Of a DNA stretch of 64,000 nt, positions 18,953 through 28,937 are shown in pieces. The stretch lies in NCBI RefSeq assembly GCF_004341035.1, contig NZ_SLXK01000012.1, positions 43,568 through 107,567 on the forward strand. The letters are read 5' to 3'. Source of the stretch: Scopulibacillus darangshiensis (GTDB lineage Bacteria > Bacillota > Bacilli > Bacillales > Sporolactobacillaceae). The translations under genes and the position numbers were made by a program. The first letter of the stretch is position 1; every line of letters starts with the position of its first letter. Below the pieces are notes generated by a model, which was not told where the DNA came from, did no database searches, and saw only the letters and a list, made by a program, of their open reading frames with translations.

Positions 18953-20623
18953 GTGACGATCGAAACCATAAATTGCCAACGTTTTATGCAAATGCTGAAA
19001 GAAGGAGCGAATAAGCTTTCAGAGCATGCAAAAACCATAAATACTTTAAATGTTTTTCCTGTTCCGGATGGTGATACGGGTACGAACATGACTTTAACAA
19101 TGAAATCCGGGATCGATCATTTGGTCAAAGGGAATTCAGGGGTGGTAGGCGGTGCTGCGACCCAATTTGCTAGAGGTCTGTTAATGGGTGCCCGTGGGAA
19201 CTCAGGTGTTATATTGTCCCAGCTTTTCCGCGGCTTTTCGAAAACACTTGAACCTCATGACTACATGACAGCAGACCTTTTTTCCAAAGCACTGGATGCC
19301 GGTGTAGAAACAGCATATAAAGCGGTTATGAAACCTGTGGAAGGCACCATTTTAACCGTTGCCAAAGACTCGGCCAAGGCTGCTGTCAAAAAAGCTAGAA
19401 AAACAAAGGATTTGTCTTTAGTGGTGGAAGCTGCACTTGTTGAAGCAAAGCGTTCGCTGCAAAGAACCCCTGAGCTCTTGCCTGTTTTGAAAGAGGTTGG
19501 CGTAGTGGACTCGGGGGGACAGGGACTTGTTATGATTTATCAGGGTTTCTTTTCTGGACTAACTGGTGAGGCAATACCTTTTGAATCGGAGGAGCTGCCG
19601 AAGATGGATGATCTCATCCATGCTGAACATCATAGGGGTGCTCAAGGGCATATGAAAACGGAAGATATTAAATACGGCTATTGCACCGAATTTATGGTTC
19701 GTTTAAACAAGACGAAAGATCTGGATGAAGCTGATCTTAAGGAACGTCTTGCCAAAGCGGGAGATTCTCTTGTTGTCGTATCAGATGATGACCTTTTAAA
19801 GGTCCATGTTCATACCGAAAAGCCCGGGGATATGCTGACCCTTGGTCAAAACTTTGGAGAGCTTGTTAAAATTAAGGTTGATAACATGCGTGAACAGCAT
19901 TCGGGTATTTTGCAAGAGGACGACCAGCCACAGGTTTCACACAAACCAAGCCCAAGCAGCAGGAAACGCCGTTTTGGCGTGGTGACGGTAGCAATGGGTC
20001 AGGGTGTTAAGGCACTTTTTGAAAGCATTGGAGCTACGGTTGTTATTGAGGGCGGTCAAACTATGAATCCCAGCACCGAAGATCTTTTAAAGGCTATTGA
20101 TAAGGCAAACGCCGAAACGGTGTTTGTTCTTCCTAATAACTCGAACATTGTCATGGCCGCTGAACAGGCCGCTAAAGTTTCAGACTCTGTTGTACACGTC
20201 CTTCGGTCCAAAACAATCGCCCAAGGGTTATCTGCGCTGCTCAGCTTCAATCCTGAAGCGTCGGACGAGAATAATAGGCAAGTGATGGACTCTGCCTTAA
20301 GGCAAGTCAAGTCAGGCCAAGTCACAACAGCTATCCGAGATGCGGCAGTTGATGGGGTTCCCATCCGTAAGAACGACTTCATTGGCATCGCTGAAGGCAA
20401 AATTATCGTATCAGCCAGCGATCGAATGGAAGCGGTTAACACCCTTGTTTCCGGCATGATAGAGAATGATAATGAGATTGTAACGCTTATTTTTGGTGAA
20501 AACGTGACAAAAAGAGAAGCGCAAAAAGCCAGAAAAATGATTAGTGAAAAATATGAAGATATTGAAGTTGAGTTGCAAGAGGGATTGCAGCCTATTTATG
20601 ACTATTTTATTTCTGTAGAATAA
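18953..20623 (+). CDS. fakA: Fatty acid kinase catalytic subunit FakA (YloV)
   Basis: Phosphorylates fatty acids held by FakB proteins so that they can enter phospholipid synthesis through PlsX/PlsY. The N-terminal DhaL-like ATP domain has FPVPDGDTGTNM and ARGNSGVILSQ; a middle domain and a C-terminal DegV-like domain (from about 340) follow. At 556 residues it is full length. It begins with GTG at 18953 after TTTAGGAGGAAATG. Placement with plsX and fab genes a few kilobases downstream fits a lipid role, although the standard neighbour is only yloU. Confidence 0.94.
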   Translation: MTIETINCQRFMQMLKEGANKLSEHAKTINTLNVFPVPDGDTGTNMTLTMKSGIDHLVKGNSGVVGGAATQFARGLLMGARGNSGVILSQLFRGFSKTLEPHDYMTADLFSKALDAGVETAYKAVMKPVEGTILTVAKDSAKAAVKKARKTKDLSLVVEAALVEAKRSLQRTPELLPVLKEVGVVDSGGQGLVMIYQGFFSGLTGEAIPFESEELPKMDDLIHAEHHRGAQGHMKTEDIKYGYCTEFMVRLNKTKDLDEADLKERLAKAGDSLVVVSDDDLLKVHVHTEKPGDMLTLGQNFGELVKIKVDNMREQHSGILQEDDQPQVSHKPSPSSRKRRFGVVTVAMGQGVKALFESIGATVVIEGGQTMNPSTEDLLKAIDKANAETVFVLPNNSNIVMAAEQAAKVSDSVVHVLRSKTIAQGLSALLSFNPEASDENNRQVMDSALRQVKSGQVTTAIRDAAVDGVPIRKNDFIGIAEGKIIVSASDRMEAVNTLVSGMIENDNEIVTLIFGENVTKREAQKARKMISEKYEDIEVELQEGLQPIYDYFISVE

Positions 20624-20645
20624 TTCCTGAAATGAGGTGAATGCC

Positions 20646-21305
20646 ATGAAATATCGCAGTGTTTTTGATATTATTGGCCCAGTAATGATCGGACCGTCGA
20701 GCTCTCATACCGCCGGTGCTGCGAGAATTGGCCGTGTTGCGAGACAGTTATTTGGAAAGGCGCCAAAAACGGTAACAATCCGTTTGTATGGTTCTTTTGC
20801 AAAGACATATAAAGGACACGGGACAGATGTTGCTTTAATTGGAGGTCTATTGGATTTTGATACGTTTGATGAGCGTATCGTACAAGCGGTAAGGCTTGCC
20901 GAAGAAACAGGTATGGCTGTTGAGTTCATTGAAGAGGATGAACATACCGATCACCCCAACACGGTCCGGCTGCATTTGAAGGATAATGAGGATGAGCTGG
21001 ACATTGTCGGCGTCTCGGTAGGCGGAGGAAAAATAGAAATAACTGAACTTAACGGATTTGAAATTTCATTATCAGGCAGCCATCCGGCATTGTTAGTTGT
21101 CCATCAAGATCGTTACGGTGCCGTGGCAACAGTGGCAAGTATTTTAGCGGAACATGAAGTGAATATTTCCCATATGGAAGTGTCCCGTAAATTAAAAGGA
21201 CAAGTTGCTTTAATGGTCATTGAAACGGATCAGGAAGTAAGTCAAGCAATAGCAACGGATTGTCTAGCCCGTCCTAACATGCTTAATGTTGCCGTGCTTG
21301 CATAA
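20646..21305 (+). CDS. sdaAB: L-serine dehydratase, iron-sulfur-dependent, beta subunit
   Basis: Beta chain of the two-subunit [4Fe-4S] serine deaminase that converts L-serine to pyruvate and ammonia. It contains FDIIGPVMIGPSSSHTAGAARIG, GHGTDVAL, LLDFDTFDERI and a C-terminal ACT domain (about 145-219). 219 residues. The ATG at 20646 lies 5 bp after GAGGTGA; a GTG at 20637 within that site is rejected. The two subunit genes are adjacent and in the usual place between fakA and recG. Confidence 0.96.
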   Translation: MKYRSVFDIIGPVMIGPSSSHTAGAARIGRVARQLFGKAPKTVTIRLYGSFAKTYKGHGTDVALIGGLLDFDTFDERIVQAVRLAEETGMAVEFIEEDEHTDHPNTVRLHLKDNEDELDIVGVSVGGGKIEITELNGFEISLSGSHPALLVVHQDRYGAVATVASILAEHEVNISHMEVSRKLKGQVALMVIETDQEVSQAIATDCLARPNMLNVAVLA

Positions 21306-21333
21306 TGGACATTGAGAAGGAGGTTAACGCAGC

Positions 21334-22227
21334 ATGTTTAGAACAGTTGCAGAATTAATAGATATAACAAAATCAAAGAATATACCTATTTCAGAGGTAA
21401 TGATTTTAAAAGAAATTGAAGAAACAGGCAAAAGCCGTGAAGAGATCTTTGCCCAAATGGGGAAAAATCTAGAGGTTATGGAAGCCGCCGTCCTTCGCGG
21501 GATCAAAGAGGATGTCAAATCTCACTCTGGGTTAACCGGCGGTGATGCTGTCTTGCTTCAGAAATATATTGAATCAGGAAAATCCCTTTCCGGAACGACA
21601 TTGCTTGACGCTGTCAGCAAAGCTGTTGCAACGAATGAAGTGAATGCAGCTATGGGAACCATTTGTGCAACACCTACGGCCGGTTCCGCTGGTGTTGTAC
21701 CAGGGACATTATTCGGTTTAAAAGAAAAGCTTAACCCAACAAAGGAACAAATGGTCCGCTTTCTTTTTACGTCTGGAGCATTCGGTTATGTTGTGGCAAA
21801 CAATGCTTCGATCTCAGGGGCTGCCGGCGGTTGCCAGGCTGAAGTGGGATCTGCGACAGGCATGGCGGCAGCAGCTATCGTTGAATTGGCTGGAGGAACC
21901 CCTGACCAGTCAGCTCATGCCATGGCAATTGCTCTAAAAAATATGCTGGGATTAGTGTGCGACCCTGTGGCTGGGCTGGTAGAAGTTCCTTGTGTTAAAA
22001 GAAATGCTATCGGTGCCTCAACCGCCGTCGTTGCAGCCGATATGTCACTAGCGGGTATTACGAGCCGAATCCCTTGCGATGAAGTCATTGATGCCATGTA
22101 CGAAATTGGGCAGAGGATGCCTTCAGCATTTAAAGAAACCGCTGAGGGAGGATTAGCAGCTACACCTACTGCCAGAGCACTAGAAGCCAAAATATTTGGT
22201 GCGGCGCTAGCAAAAGAAAGGTCATGA
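21334..22227 (+). CDS. sdaAA: L-serine dehydratase, iron-sulfur-dependent, alpha subunit
   Basis: Catalytic alpha chain of the serine deaminase. The candidate cluster cysteines are seen in GTICATPTAG, GAAGGCQAE, LVCDPVAG and VPCVKRN. LTGGDAVLLQ and the N-terminal helical part are as in B. subtilis. At 297 residues it is full length. The ribosome site is AAGGAGG. The last codons overlap recG by four bases (ATGA). With SdaAB it completes the enzyme. Confidence 0.96.
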   Translation: MFRTVAELIDITKSKNIPISEVMILKEIEETGKSREEIFAQMGKNLEVMEAAVLRGIKEDVKSHSGLTGGDAVLLQKYIESGKSLSGTTLLDAVSKAVATNEVNAAMGTICATPTAGSAGVVPGTLFGLKEKLNPTKEQMVRFLFTSGAFGYVVANNASISGAAGGCQAEVGSATGMAAAAIVELAGGTPDQSAHAMAIALKNMLGLVCDPVAGLVEVPCVKRNAIGASTAVVAADMSLAGITSRIPCDEVIDAMYEIGQRMPSAFKETAEGGLAATPTARALEAKIFGAALAKERS

Positions 22228-24263
22228 CGATGGAGATACCGATCATAGAAATTAAAGGTGTGGGCCCGGAAACAGCCAAAGACCTGGAAGGGCTTCAGAT
22301 CGCAACTGTAGAAGACCTTTTTGAACATTTTCCTTATCGGTATGAAAACTATGAAGTTAGAGATCTTTCAACTGTTAAACATGATGAGAAAATCACCGTA
22401 GAAGGGAAGGTTCATAGCGAGCCTTCTCTCACGTTTTTTAACAGGAAAAAATCGAGGCTTACCGTCAGAGTTTTTATTGACCGCTATCTTATCACTGCTG
22501 TTATTTTTAACCGCTCTTACCTTAAAAAACAGCTTCAAATTGGTGAGACGGTGACTATTACCGGTAAGTGGGATCAGCATCGTGCTTCCATTGCCGTGGC
22601 CGAAATTAAGAAAGGGAAAGAAAAACGCTCAAGGGTTATCGAGCCGGTCTACGCTGTTAAAGGAAATGTTGGAGTCAAGCAATTGCGAAAAATTATGTCC
22701 GCTGCATTTGCACAATATGCCACCCAAATTGTTGATGCACTCCCGGAACAGCTGCGCACACAATATAAACTAATGGATAGGGTGGACGCCTTAAAAGCCA
22801 TTCACTTTCCGTTGGATTTCAGGCAGGTCAAACAAGCGCGAAGACGGCTTGTATACGAGGAACTGCTGTTGTTCCAGCTTAGGATGCAGGCTTTTAAAAT
22901 GCTGCAGCGCCGCGAGGGCAAAGGGTCCCCTATTCCTGTGAAAAAAGAGGATGCAGCTTCATTTATCAGCAAGCTGCCATTTCCGCTCACGCAAGCACAG
23001 CAGCGTGTCATGAATGAGATTCTATCGGATTTGAAAAAACCATACCATATGAACCGGCTGCTTCAAGGGGATGTTGGTTCAGGAAAAACGGTGGTTGCGG
23101 CCATCGCTTTATTTGCCGTGGCAAAAGCCGGCTTTCAAGGCGCGTTAATGGTACCAACTGAGATTCTCGCCGAACAGCACGAGGTGAGCCTCAAAGCATT
23201 GCTTGAGCATGAGCAGGTTAAAGTGGCGCTTTTAACGAGCACGGTAAAGGGTAAAAGGAGACGGGAGTTGACTGAAAGCCTCAAAAATGGTGAGATTGAT
23301 GTGCTAGTAGGGACGCATGCTTTGATTCAGGATGATGTGGCCTTTCACAATCTGGGTTTGGTCATAACCGACGAACAGCATCGATTTGGTGTGGTGCAGC
23401 GCCGGACGTTAAGCGCAAAGGGAAATAACCCCGATGTTCTTCATATGACTGCGACGCCTATACCAAGAACTTTGGCGATCTCTGCATTCGGGGATATGGA
23501 TGTATCCACGATTGATGAGCTGCCGGCAGGACGAAAGGAAATTAGAACATTTTGGGCGAAGCACGATATGTTAGAGCGTGTTTTAACATTTGTTGATGCT
23601 GAGCTTCAAAAAGGCAGACAAGCCTATGTCATCTGTCCTCTAATAGAAGAGTCCGATCAACTGGATGTCCAAAATGCCATTGATGTGCACGGACAGCTGC
23701 AGCATTATTTCCAAAAATACAATGTAGGCTTGATGCACGGGCGTTTGTCACCACAAGAAAAAGAAGAGGTGATGGTTGGATTTAAAGAAAATCACACCCA
23801 GATTCTCGTATCGACAACAGTTGTTGAGGTTGGCGTCAATGTGCCCAATGCAACGGTAATGGTCATCTATGATGCTGAGAGATTTGGGTTATCCCAGCTG
23901 CATCAGCTGCGCGGCAGAGTCGGCCGCGGCAGCGACCAATCCTATTGTGTTCTTATTGCGGATGCCAAGTCGGAAGTCAGTCAGGAACGAATGCGGATCA
24001 TGACAGAGACAGGGGATGGGTTTAAGCTGTCAGAACATGACCTAAAGCTAAGAGGGCCGGGTGACTTTTTTGGAAAAAAACAAAGCGGCCTGCCTGAATT
24101 TAAAATGGCCGATGTTGTTCATGATTATCGGACACTTTCCGTTGCCAGAGATGATGCCGCGGCATTGATGCATGCGGAAGCATTTTGGAAAGATGATTCT
24201 TACACAGCTTTACGCCATTATTTGGAGCAAAATGGAGTATTTAACAAGGAACGCCTTGATTAG
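22224..24263 (+). CDS. recG: ATP-dependent DNA helicase RecG
   Basis: Double-stranded DNA translocase that reverses stalled forks and processes R-loops and Holliday junctions. N-terminal wedge/OB domain (about 1-230), then helicase motifs: Walker A GDVGSGKTVVA at about 282, motif II DEQHRFG at about 381, TATPIPRTLA, and motif VI QLRGRVGRG. At 679 residues it is full length. ATG codons at 22224 and 22230 are both possible; the first overlaps the sdaAA stop and fits coupling. fapR follows under its own promoter. Confidence 0.96.
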   Translation: MTMEIPIIEIKGVGPETAKDLEGLQIATVEDLFEHFPYRYENYEVRDLSTVKHDEKITVEGKVHSEPSLTFFNRKKSRLTVRVFIDRYLITAVIFNRSYLKKQLQIGETVTITGKWDQHRASIAVAEIKKGKEKRSRVIEPVYAVKGNVGVKQLRKIMSAAFAQYATQIVDALPEQLRTQYKLMDRVDALKAIHFPLDFRQVKQARRRLVYEELLLFQLRMQAFKMLQRREGKGSPIPVKKEDAASFISKLPFPLTQAQQRVMNEILSDLKKPYHMNRLLQGDVGSGKTVVAAIALFAVAKAGFQGALMVPTEILAEQHEVSLKALLEHEQVKVALLTSTVKGKRRRELTESLKNGEIDVLVGTHALIQDDVAFHNLGLVITDEQHRFGVVQRRTLSAKGNNPDVLHMTATPIPRTLAISAFGDMDVSTIDELPAGRKEIRTFWAKHDMLERVLTFVDAELQKGRQAYVICPLIEESDQLDVQNAIDVHGQLQHYFQKYNVGLMHGRLSPQEKEEVMVGFKENHTQILVSTTVVEVGVNVPNATVMVIYDAERFGLSQLHQLRGRVGRGSDQSYCVLIADAKSEVSQERMRIMTETGDGFKLSEHDLKLRGPGDFFGKKQSGLPEFKMADVVHDYRTLSVARDDAAALMHAEAFWKDDSYTALRHYLEQNGVFNKERLD

Positions 24264-24266
24264 GTC

Positions 24267-24295
24267 TTGAAAAGGTTTTTGTAAACTTATATACT
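24267..24295 (+). promoter_or_regulatory. Sigma-A promoter of the fapR operon
   Basis: TTGAAA and TATACT separated by exactly 17 bp. The predicted start falls near 24301, on the FapR operator. Confidence 0.75.
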
Positions 24296-24298
24296 ACT

Positions 24299-24318
24299 AT
24301 TAGTACCTAGTCATAAAT
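24299..24318. promoter_or_regulatory. FapR operator
   Basis: ATTAGTACCTAGTCATAAAT is an imperfect inverted repeat that matches the TTAGTACCTAG-type FapR site known from B. subtilis. It covers the predicted transcription start, where FapR represses in the absence of malonyl-CoA. This points to autoregulation and control of plsX-fabD-fabG. Confidence 0.75.
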
Positions 24319-24332
24319 TGGCGGTGTCAGGA

Positions 24333-24920
24333 ATGAGAAAGAATAAACGGGATCGACAAAAGCAGCTTGAGGAAACTATAAAGGACAGCCCTTTTGTTAC
24401 AGATGAAGAACTAGCTGAAATATTTCAAGTAAGCATTCAGACGATCAGACTTGACCGTTTGGAGTTATCGATACCAGAATTAAGGGAGCGCATTAAGTAT
24501 GTGGCCCAGAAGCAGTTGGATGAGGTCAAAGCGCTTCCGATGGATGAAGTCATCGGTGAAATCGTTGATTTGCAGCTTGATGACAGTGCGATTTCCATAC
24601 TGGATATTCAAGAAGAGCATGTCTTCTCTCGAACAGGCATCGCCAGAGGACATCATCTTTTTGCTCAGGCTAACTCACTGGCGGTTGCTGTGATCGATGA
24701 TGAATTAGCTCTGACAGCCAGATCCCAATTGAATTTTACTAGACAGGTAAGAGTGGGAGAACGTGTCATTGCAAAGGCAAAGGTTATCCTCGTTAAGAGT
24801 GATCGCACGGTTGTTGAAGTCAATAGTTTTGTTGGCCAGGAACGTGTATTCCGGGGAAGGTTTACAATGTATCGCTCCCATTTGGAAGGGGGAAACGAAA
24901 GTGATGAAACTAGCTATTGA
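24333..24920 (+). CDS. fapR: Fatty acid and phospholipid biosynthesis repressor FapR
   Basis: DeoR-type helix-turn-helix repressor whose hotdog domain binds malonyl-CoA and so releases DNA. The HTH lies at about residues 15-55 ([30 protein letters not shown]). The C-terminal hotdog domain contains [22 protein letters not shown]. From the ATG at 24333 (MRKNKRDRQ) it is 195 residues and aligns with B. subtilis FapR; TTG and GTG codons a little upstream are less likely. The ribosome site is weak. It overlaps plsX by 17 bp. Confidence 0.93.
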   Translation: MRKNKRDRQKQLEETIKDSPFVTDEELAEIFQVSIQTIRLDRLELSIPELRERIKYVAQKQLDEVKALPMDEVIGEIVDLQLDDSAISILDIQEEHVFSRTGIARGHHLFAQANSLAVAVIDDELALTARSQLNFTRQVRVGERVIAKAKVILVKSDRTVVEVNSFVGQERVFRGRFTMYRSHLEGGNESDETSY

Positions 24921-25908
24921 TGCAATGGGCGGTGATCATGCACCGCAGGAGATCGTAAAGGGCGCTATTCAAGCTGCAAAAACATACTCTGATCTAAAAA
25001 TTACTTTAGTTGGGGATCAAACTAAAATTGAGCCAATGTTAAATAGCCATCCGCAGTTTGAGATATTACATACAACTGAAAAGATTGAAGCGACGGATTC
25101 CCCTGTAAAGGCAGTTAGAAAGAAGAAGGACGCTTCAATGGTCCTGGCCATTCATGCGGTCAAGGAGGGGCGGGCTGATGCAGCCATTTCGGCTGGGAAT
25201 ACCGGGGCTTTAATGGCGGCTGGCCTTTTTGGTGTCGGCAGAATAAAAGGGATTGATCGTCCTGCACTGGCGCCAACCTTTCCTACAGTAAAAAAGAATG
25301 AGGGTTTTCTCTTCTTGGATGTTGGCTCCAACATGGATGCGAAGCCTGAGCATTTACTCCAATACGCGATTATGGGTTCTATTTATACAGAAAAAGTATT
25401 AAATAAACCAAAGCCCAGGATCGGTTTGCTGAATGTCGGCGAGGAACCGGGAAAGGGCAATGAATTGAGTAAAGCAGCATATAGCCTTTTAAAGGATGCC
25501 CCGCTTAATTTCGTTGGCAACGTGGAATCCAGAGAGCTGTTACAGGGCGCCGCAGATGTTGTAGTCTGTGATGGTTTTTCAGGTAATCTTGTATTAAAAG
25601 CCATAGAAGGTTCGGCTATGTCTTTTTTTTCTCTTATTAAAGAGGAATTAACAAGTTCATTCTTTTCAAAAGTTCTTGCAGGGTTATTGTATCCGAAGTT
25701 GAAAGGTATAAAAAATACGATGGATTATGCAGCATATGGCGGAGCGTGTCTTTTTGGACTGGCGGCGCCGGTTATCAAAGCGCATGGTTCATCAAATGCC
25801 CATGCAACCTATACGACCATTCAACAAGCGAGGCTGCTTGTTGAGAAGAATGTTGTCAATACCATAGAAGAAACGATATTGGAAAAAAGGGATCAATGGG
25901 CAAAATAG
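24904..25908 (+). CDS. plsX: Phosphate acyltransferase PlsX
   Basis: Makes acyl-phosphate from acyl-ACP for PlsY, the entry to phosphatidic acid. Amino terminus [20 protein letters not shown], then [21 protein letters not shown] and NVGEEPGKG. At 334 residues it is full length. The start at 24904 is preceded by GGAAGGGGGAAACG; a GTG at 24901 is the alternative. A longer in-frame extension back to 24763 lies within fapR and is not conserved. Part of the FapR regulon. Confidence 0.95.
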   Translation: MKLAIDAMGGDHAPQEIVKGAIQAAKTYSDLKITLVGDQTKIEPMLNSHPQFEILHTTEKIEATDSPVKAVRKKKDASMVLAIHAVKEGRADAAISAGNTGALMAAGLFGVGRIKGIDRPALAPTFPTVKKNEGFLFLDVGSNMDAKPEHLLQYAIMGSIYTEKVLNKPKPRIGLLNVGEEPGKGNELSKAAYSLLKDAPLNFVGNVESRELLQGAADVVVCDGFSGNLVLKAIEGSAMSFFSLIKEELTSSFFSKVLAGLLYPKLKGIKNTMDYAAYGGACLFGLAAPVIKAHGSSNAHATYTTIQQARLLVEKNVVNTIEETILEKRDQWAK

Positions 25909-25918
25909 GAGGTTTAAC

Positions 25919-26863
25919 ATGGGAAAAATAGCTTTTCTATTTCCGGGACAAGGATCACAGTATGTCGGTATGGGACAGGATGTCATTAATGAGTATCCTG
26001 AAGCAGCGAAAATTTTTGCAGCAGCTGATCAAAGATTGGACTATCCTTTATCAAAAGTTATTCTGGAGGGTCCCGACGAGCAGCTTACCTTAACGGAAAA
26101 TACACAGCCGGGCATACTGACTGTGAGTGTTGCTTTATTAAAACTCCTTGAAAAAGAGGGGATTACTCCGGATTATACCGCCGGACACAGCCTGGGAGAA
26201 TACAGTGCACTCGTCGCCAGCAAAGCTATGAGTTTTGAAAATGCCGTTTATGCTGTCAGACAGCGCGGACTTTTCATGGAAGAAGCTGTTCCTGCAGGAA
26301 TGGGCACGATGGCAGCCGTCCTTGGGATGAAAGCGGACAAGTTAACAGATGTGTGCCAGCGCGTGACAGCTGGCGGTGATACCGTTCAGCTCGCTAACCT
26401 TAACAGCTCAAGCCAGATTGTTATATCAGGAACCAAAGAGGGTGTCGAGAAGGCTTCTGCTCTTGCAAGAGAAGAAGGGGCGAAACGCGTGGTTCCTCTT
26501 AATGTCAGCGGGCCATTTCATTCTGATCTTATGAAGCCCGCGGCGGAAAAGTTACGGGCGGTCCTTAGTGACATGGACATACACGATGCGGATATCCCTG
26601 TCATTGCTAACGTAACAGCTGATATTGTTCAAGAAGGCGGTCTCATTTATGAGCGGCTTATCGAACAATTATATTCACCGGTTCGCTGGGTTGAAACAGT
26701 CGAAAGGCTAAAGGAGCTTGGGGTTGATACGTATATTGAAGTCGGTCCAGGCAATGTTCTGTCAGGCCTTGTGAAAAAGGTCGACCGCAAGGCAGCGATC
26801 TACCAAGTGGGCAGTGTTGAAACATGTCATTCTACTATTCAAGCTTTAAAGGAGAGGTCATAA
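25919..26863 (+). CDS. fabD: Malonyl-CoA-acyl carrier protein transacylase
   Basis: Loads malonate from CoA onto ACP for fatty-acid elongation. The nucleophile Ser91 lies in [21 protein letters not shown] starts the fold, and GPFHSDLM carries the catalytic His near residue 200. 314 residues. The ribosome site is AGGAGG, ten bases from the plsX stop. The stop codon overlaps the fabG start (TAATG). Confidence 0.96.
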   Translation: MGKIAFLFPGQGSQYVGMGQDVINEYPEAAKIFAAADQRLDYPLSKVILEGPDEQLTLTENTQPGILTVSVALLKLLEKEGITPDYTAGHSLGEYSALVASKAMSFENAVYAVRQRGLFMEEAVPAGMGTMAAVLGMKADKLTDVCQRVTAGGDTVQLANLNSSSQIVISGTKEGVEKASALAREEGAKRVVPLNVSGPFHSDLMKPAAEKLRAVLSDMDIHDADIPVIANVTADIVQEGGLIYERLIEQLYSPVRWVETVERLKELGVDTYIEVGPGNVLSGLVKKVDRKAAIYQVGSVETCHSTIQALKERS

Positions 26864-27606
26864 TGTTAAAAGGTAAGGTCGCTTTGGTGACAGGGGCCTC
26901 CAGAGGGATTGGCCGCGCAGCCGCCATTGAACTTGGAAAACAGGGAGCGAGCGTCGCCGTCAATTTTGCCGGGAACGAATCATTGGCAAATGAGGTTGTT
27001 GCAGAAATTAAAGCATTCGGTGCAGAAGCTGAGGCTTTTCAATGTGATGTTTCTGACTCAGAAGCAGCACAGGATTTGGTAAAGACAGTTGTATCAACAT
27101 TTGGCAGGCTGGATATCCTTGTGAATAATGCCGGAATTACCCGTGACACCTTGATCATGCGAATGAAAGAGGATGATTGGGATGCGGTAATCAACACAAA
27201 TCTGAAGGGTGTTTTCAATACAACCAAGGCAGTTACCCGGCAAATGATGAAGCAAAAAAGCGGCCGGATCATTAATATGGCGTCGGTCGTCGGCGTCATC
27301 GGAAACGCCGGACAGGCAAACTATGTTGCCGCGAAAGCCGGAGTCATCGGCCTGACAAAATCGACAGCAAGGGAGCTTGCTGCAAGAAATATCACAGTAA
27401 ATGCGGTTGCACCGGGATTTATTACAACAGATATGACCGACAAACTTCCCGAGGATATCAAAGCTGATATGCTGAAACAAATTCCGCTCGGCCGAATGGG
27501 CAGACCGGAAGATATCGCTTCTGTCGTTCGGTTTCTCGCTAGCGACGACAGCAGTTATATGACAGGTCAAGTTTTCCGAGTTGACGGCGGCATGGTGATG
27601 CAATAA
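26863..27606 (+). CDS. fabG: 3-oxoacyl-[acyl-carrier-protein] reductase
   Basis: NADPH-dependent short-chain dehydrogenase performing the first reduction in each elongation cycle. It has the cofactor loop [16 protein letters not shown], catalytic Ser in NMASVVG and the YVAAK Tyr-Lys pair. The start at 26863 ([11 protein letters not shown]) follows AAAGGAGAGG within the fabD end; a candidate 39 bases upstream is only a frame extension. 247 residues. Confidence 0.96.
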   Translation: MLKGKVALVTGASRGIGRAAAIELGKQGASVAVNFAGNESLANEVVAEIKAFGAEAEAFQCDVSDSEAAQDLVKTVVSTFGRLDILVNNAGITRDTLIMRMKEDDWDAVINTNLKGVFNTTKAVTRQMMKQKSGRIINMASVVGVIGNAGQANYVAAKAGVIGLTKSTARELAARNITVNAVAPGFITTDMTDKLPEDIKADMLKQIPLGRMGRPEDIASVVRFLASDDSSYMTGQVFRVDGGMVMQ

Positions 27607-27673
27607 GAAAAGCGAATCACCCGTTTAGACCCGATGGCGAATGAACAATGTCGATATAGGAAATTTTTCAGTA

Positions 27674-27703
27674 TTGAGCAAAACAAAAAGCCTGGGTTAT
27701 AAT
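27674..27703 (+). promoter_or_regulatory. Sigma-A promoter for acpP
   Basis: TTGAGC and a perfect TATAAT with an 18-bp spacer, 47 bp before the acpP start. It would let carrier protein be made at higher level than the upstream FapR-controlled genes. Confidence 0.6.
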
Positions 27704-27749
27704 ATTGATATCATTAATTATGGCACTTGCTTGAGGGGAGGTGAAAGAC

Positions 27750-27986
27750 ATGGCAGAAGATATTTTAGCACGAGTGCAAAAGATCGTTTCTGAACGCCTT
27801 GGCGTTGATGAAGCTGATGTTAAGCCGGAAGCTTCTTTTAAAGAAGATCTTGATGCAGACTCCCTTGATGTAGTGGAGTTAGTCATGGAATTAGAAGATG
27901 AATTCGGTTTGGAAATTTCCGATGAGGATGCGGAAAAAATTCTAACTGTTGGTAATGTGCTCGATTACATAAAGAGCCATCAATAA
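27750..27986 (+). CDS. acpP: Acyl carrier protein
   Basis: Carries growing acyl chains on a phosphopantetheine arm attached to Ser38 in the [15 protein letters not shown] motif. Strongly acidic four-helix protein of 78 residues. The start at 27750 (MAEDILARV) follows GAGGGGAGGTGAAAGAC; a GTG at 27741 lies inside this site and is rejected. It has its own promoter and its own terminator, separating it from fabG and rnc. Confidence 0.97.
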   Translation: MAEDILARVQKIVSERLGVDEADVKPEASFKEDLDADSLDVVELVMELEDEFGLEISDEDAEKILTVGNVLDYIKSHQ

Positions 27987-27993
27987 TAATTGT

Positions 27994-28020
27994 AAAGTCC
28001 CGCCCGCGATGCGGGACTTT
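27994..28020 (+). terminator. Intrinsic terminator after acpP
   Basis: A 10-bp perfect stem AAAGTCCCGC / GCGGGACTTT with a 7-base loop; the T tract is short (TTT, then CGATTTAT), so some read-through into rnc is likely. Confidence 0.75.
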
Positions 28021-28057
28021 CGATTTATATTTTATTGCTTGATCGGAGGAAAGAGGC

Positions 28058-28783
28058 ATGCCTAAAGCCAATAAAACACGGCAATATGAGCAGGATAAGT
28101 TAACTAAACTTTATCATTTTTTAAAGGACATGTCCTTGAATTTTACTAATGAAACTTTGTTAAAAACGGCATTCACCCATTCATCTTATGTGAATGAGCA
28201 TCGTCATCAAATCCCTGAAGATAATGAACGCTTGGAATTTTTGGGTGATGCGGTCCTTGAATTATTAATTTCCCAATATCTCTATAAACTTTACCCAACA
28301 ATGAATGAGGGAGATATGACAAAACTTCGGGCAGCCATTGTCTGTGAGCCTTCTCTTGTTCAATTTGCCCAATCCCTTTCATTTGGAGAGATGATCTTCC
28401 TTGGCAGAGGTGAAGAGGCAACAGGGGGAAGGAAGCGTCCGGCGTTACTCGCGGATGTATTTGAAGCCTTCATTGGTGCATTATACCTTGATCAAGGACT
28501 TGACAGCGTTAATGGCCTTTTGGATAAAGTTGTGTATCCCAAAATTAATGATGGTGCCTTTTCCCATGTGATGGATTTTAAAAGTCAGCTGCAGGAAACC
28601 GTACAAAGAAAGAATCTTGGACATATGAATTATGAAGTGGTTTCAGAAAGTGGTCCAGCGCATCATCGCGAGTTTGTTTCAAACGCGATGTTGAACGGCA
28701 CTGTAATTGGGAGCGGGACTGGCCGTTCCAAAAAAGAATCCGAACAGCATGCAGCCCAGCAGGCTTTAGAACAACTAAAATAA
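28058..28783 (+). CDS. rnc: Ribonuclease III
   Basis: Cleaves double-stranded RNA in rRNA precursors, the scRNA and toxin-antitoxin RNAs. The catalytic signature [16 protein letters not shown] lies at about residues 60-75, with the second acidic cluster in [15 protein letters not shown]. The C-terminal double-stranded-RNA-binding domain (about 165-241) ends in [14 protein letters not shown]. 241 residues. The ribosome site is CGGAGGAAAGAGG. It precedes smc as in B. subtilis, but a repeat and a minus-strand gene intervene. Confidence 0.96.
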   Translation: MPKANKTRQYEQDKLTKLYHFLKDMSLNFTNETLLKTAFTHSSYVNEHRHQIPEDNERLEFLGDAVLELLISQYLYKLYPTMNEGDMTKLRAAIVCEPSLVQFAQSLSFGEMIFLGRGEEATGGRKRPALLADVFEAFIGALYLDQGLDSVNGLLDKVVYPKINDGAFSHVMDFKSQLQETVQRKNLGHMNYEVVSESGPAHHREFVSNAMLNGTVIGSGTGRSKKESEQHAAQQALEQLK

Positions 28784-28791
28784 CTAAAATT

Positions 28792-28845
28792 AAAAACGGT
28801 GTCAATTTCCCAAAGATTATTTTTGGGGATTGACACCGTTTTTTT
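28792..28845 (+). terminator. Strong terminator after rnc
   Basis: Long stem with arms AAAAACGGTGTCAATTTCCC and GGGGATTGACACCGTTTTT, ending in a T-run. Its T-run is immediately followed by a copy of the structured repeat. Confidence 0.9.
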
Positions 28846-28937
28846 AGTTAATCAGAAAGTATAACTTTCTGACGCACATAAGTGCAACTACGCCTCTGTC
28901 TTCACCAAAGGCTCGCCAATCGGCGAGTTTTCTTTAA
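28840..28937 (+). repeat. Structured intergenic repeat, copy A
   Basis: About 98 bp, matched by copy B behind rplS with 8 substitutions and two small indels. Four possible stem-loops in order: CAGAAAGT/ACTTTCTG (28853-28871), GCAC-ATAA-GTGC (28873-28884), GCCT/AGGC around a CTTC-type loop, and CTCGCC-AATC-GGCGAG (28912-28927), followed by TTTTCTTT. It starts at the T-run of the rnc terminator and ends where the convergent DUF1128 gene ends. Confidence 0.85.

Noticed and set aside
27094..27603. Minus-strand open frame of 169 codons opposite fabG
   Set aside because: Cys/His-rich low-sense translation, no ribosome site, fully within fabG.
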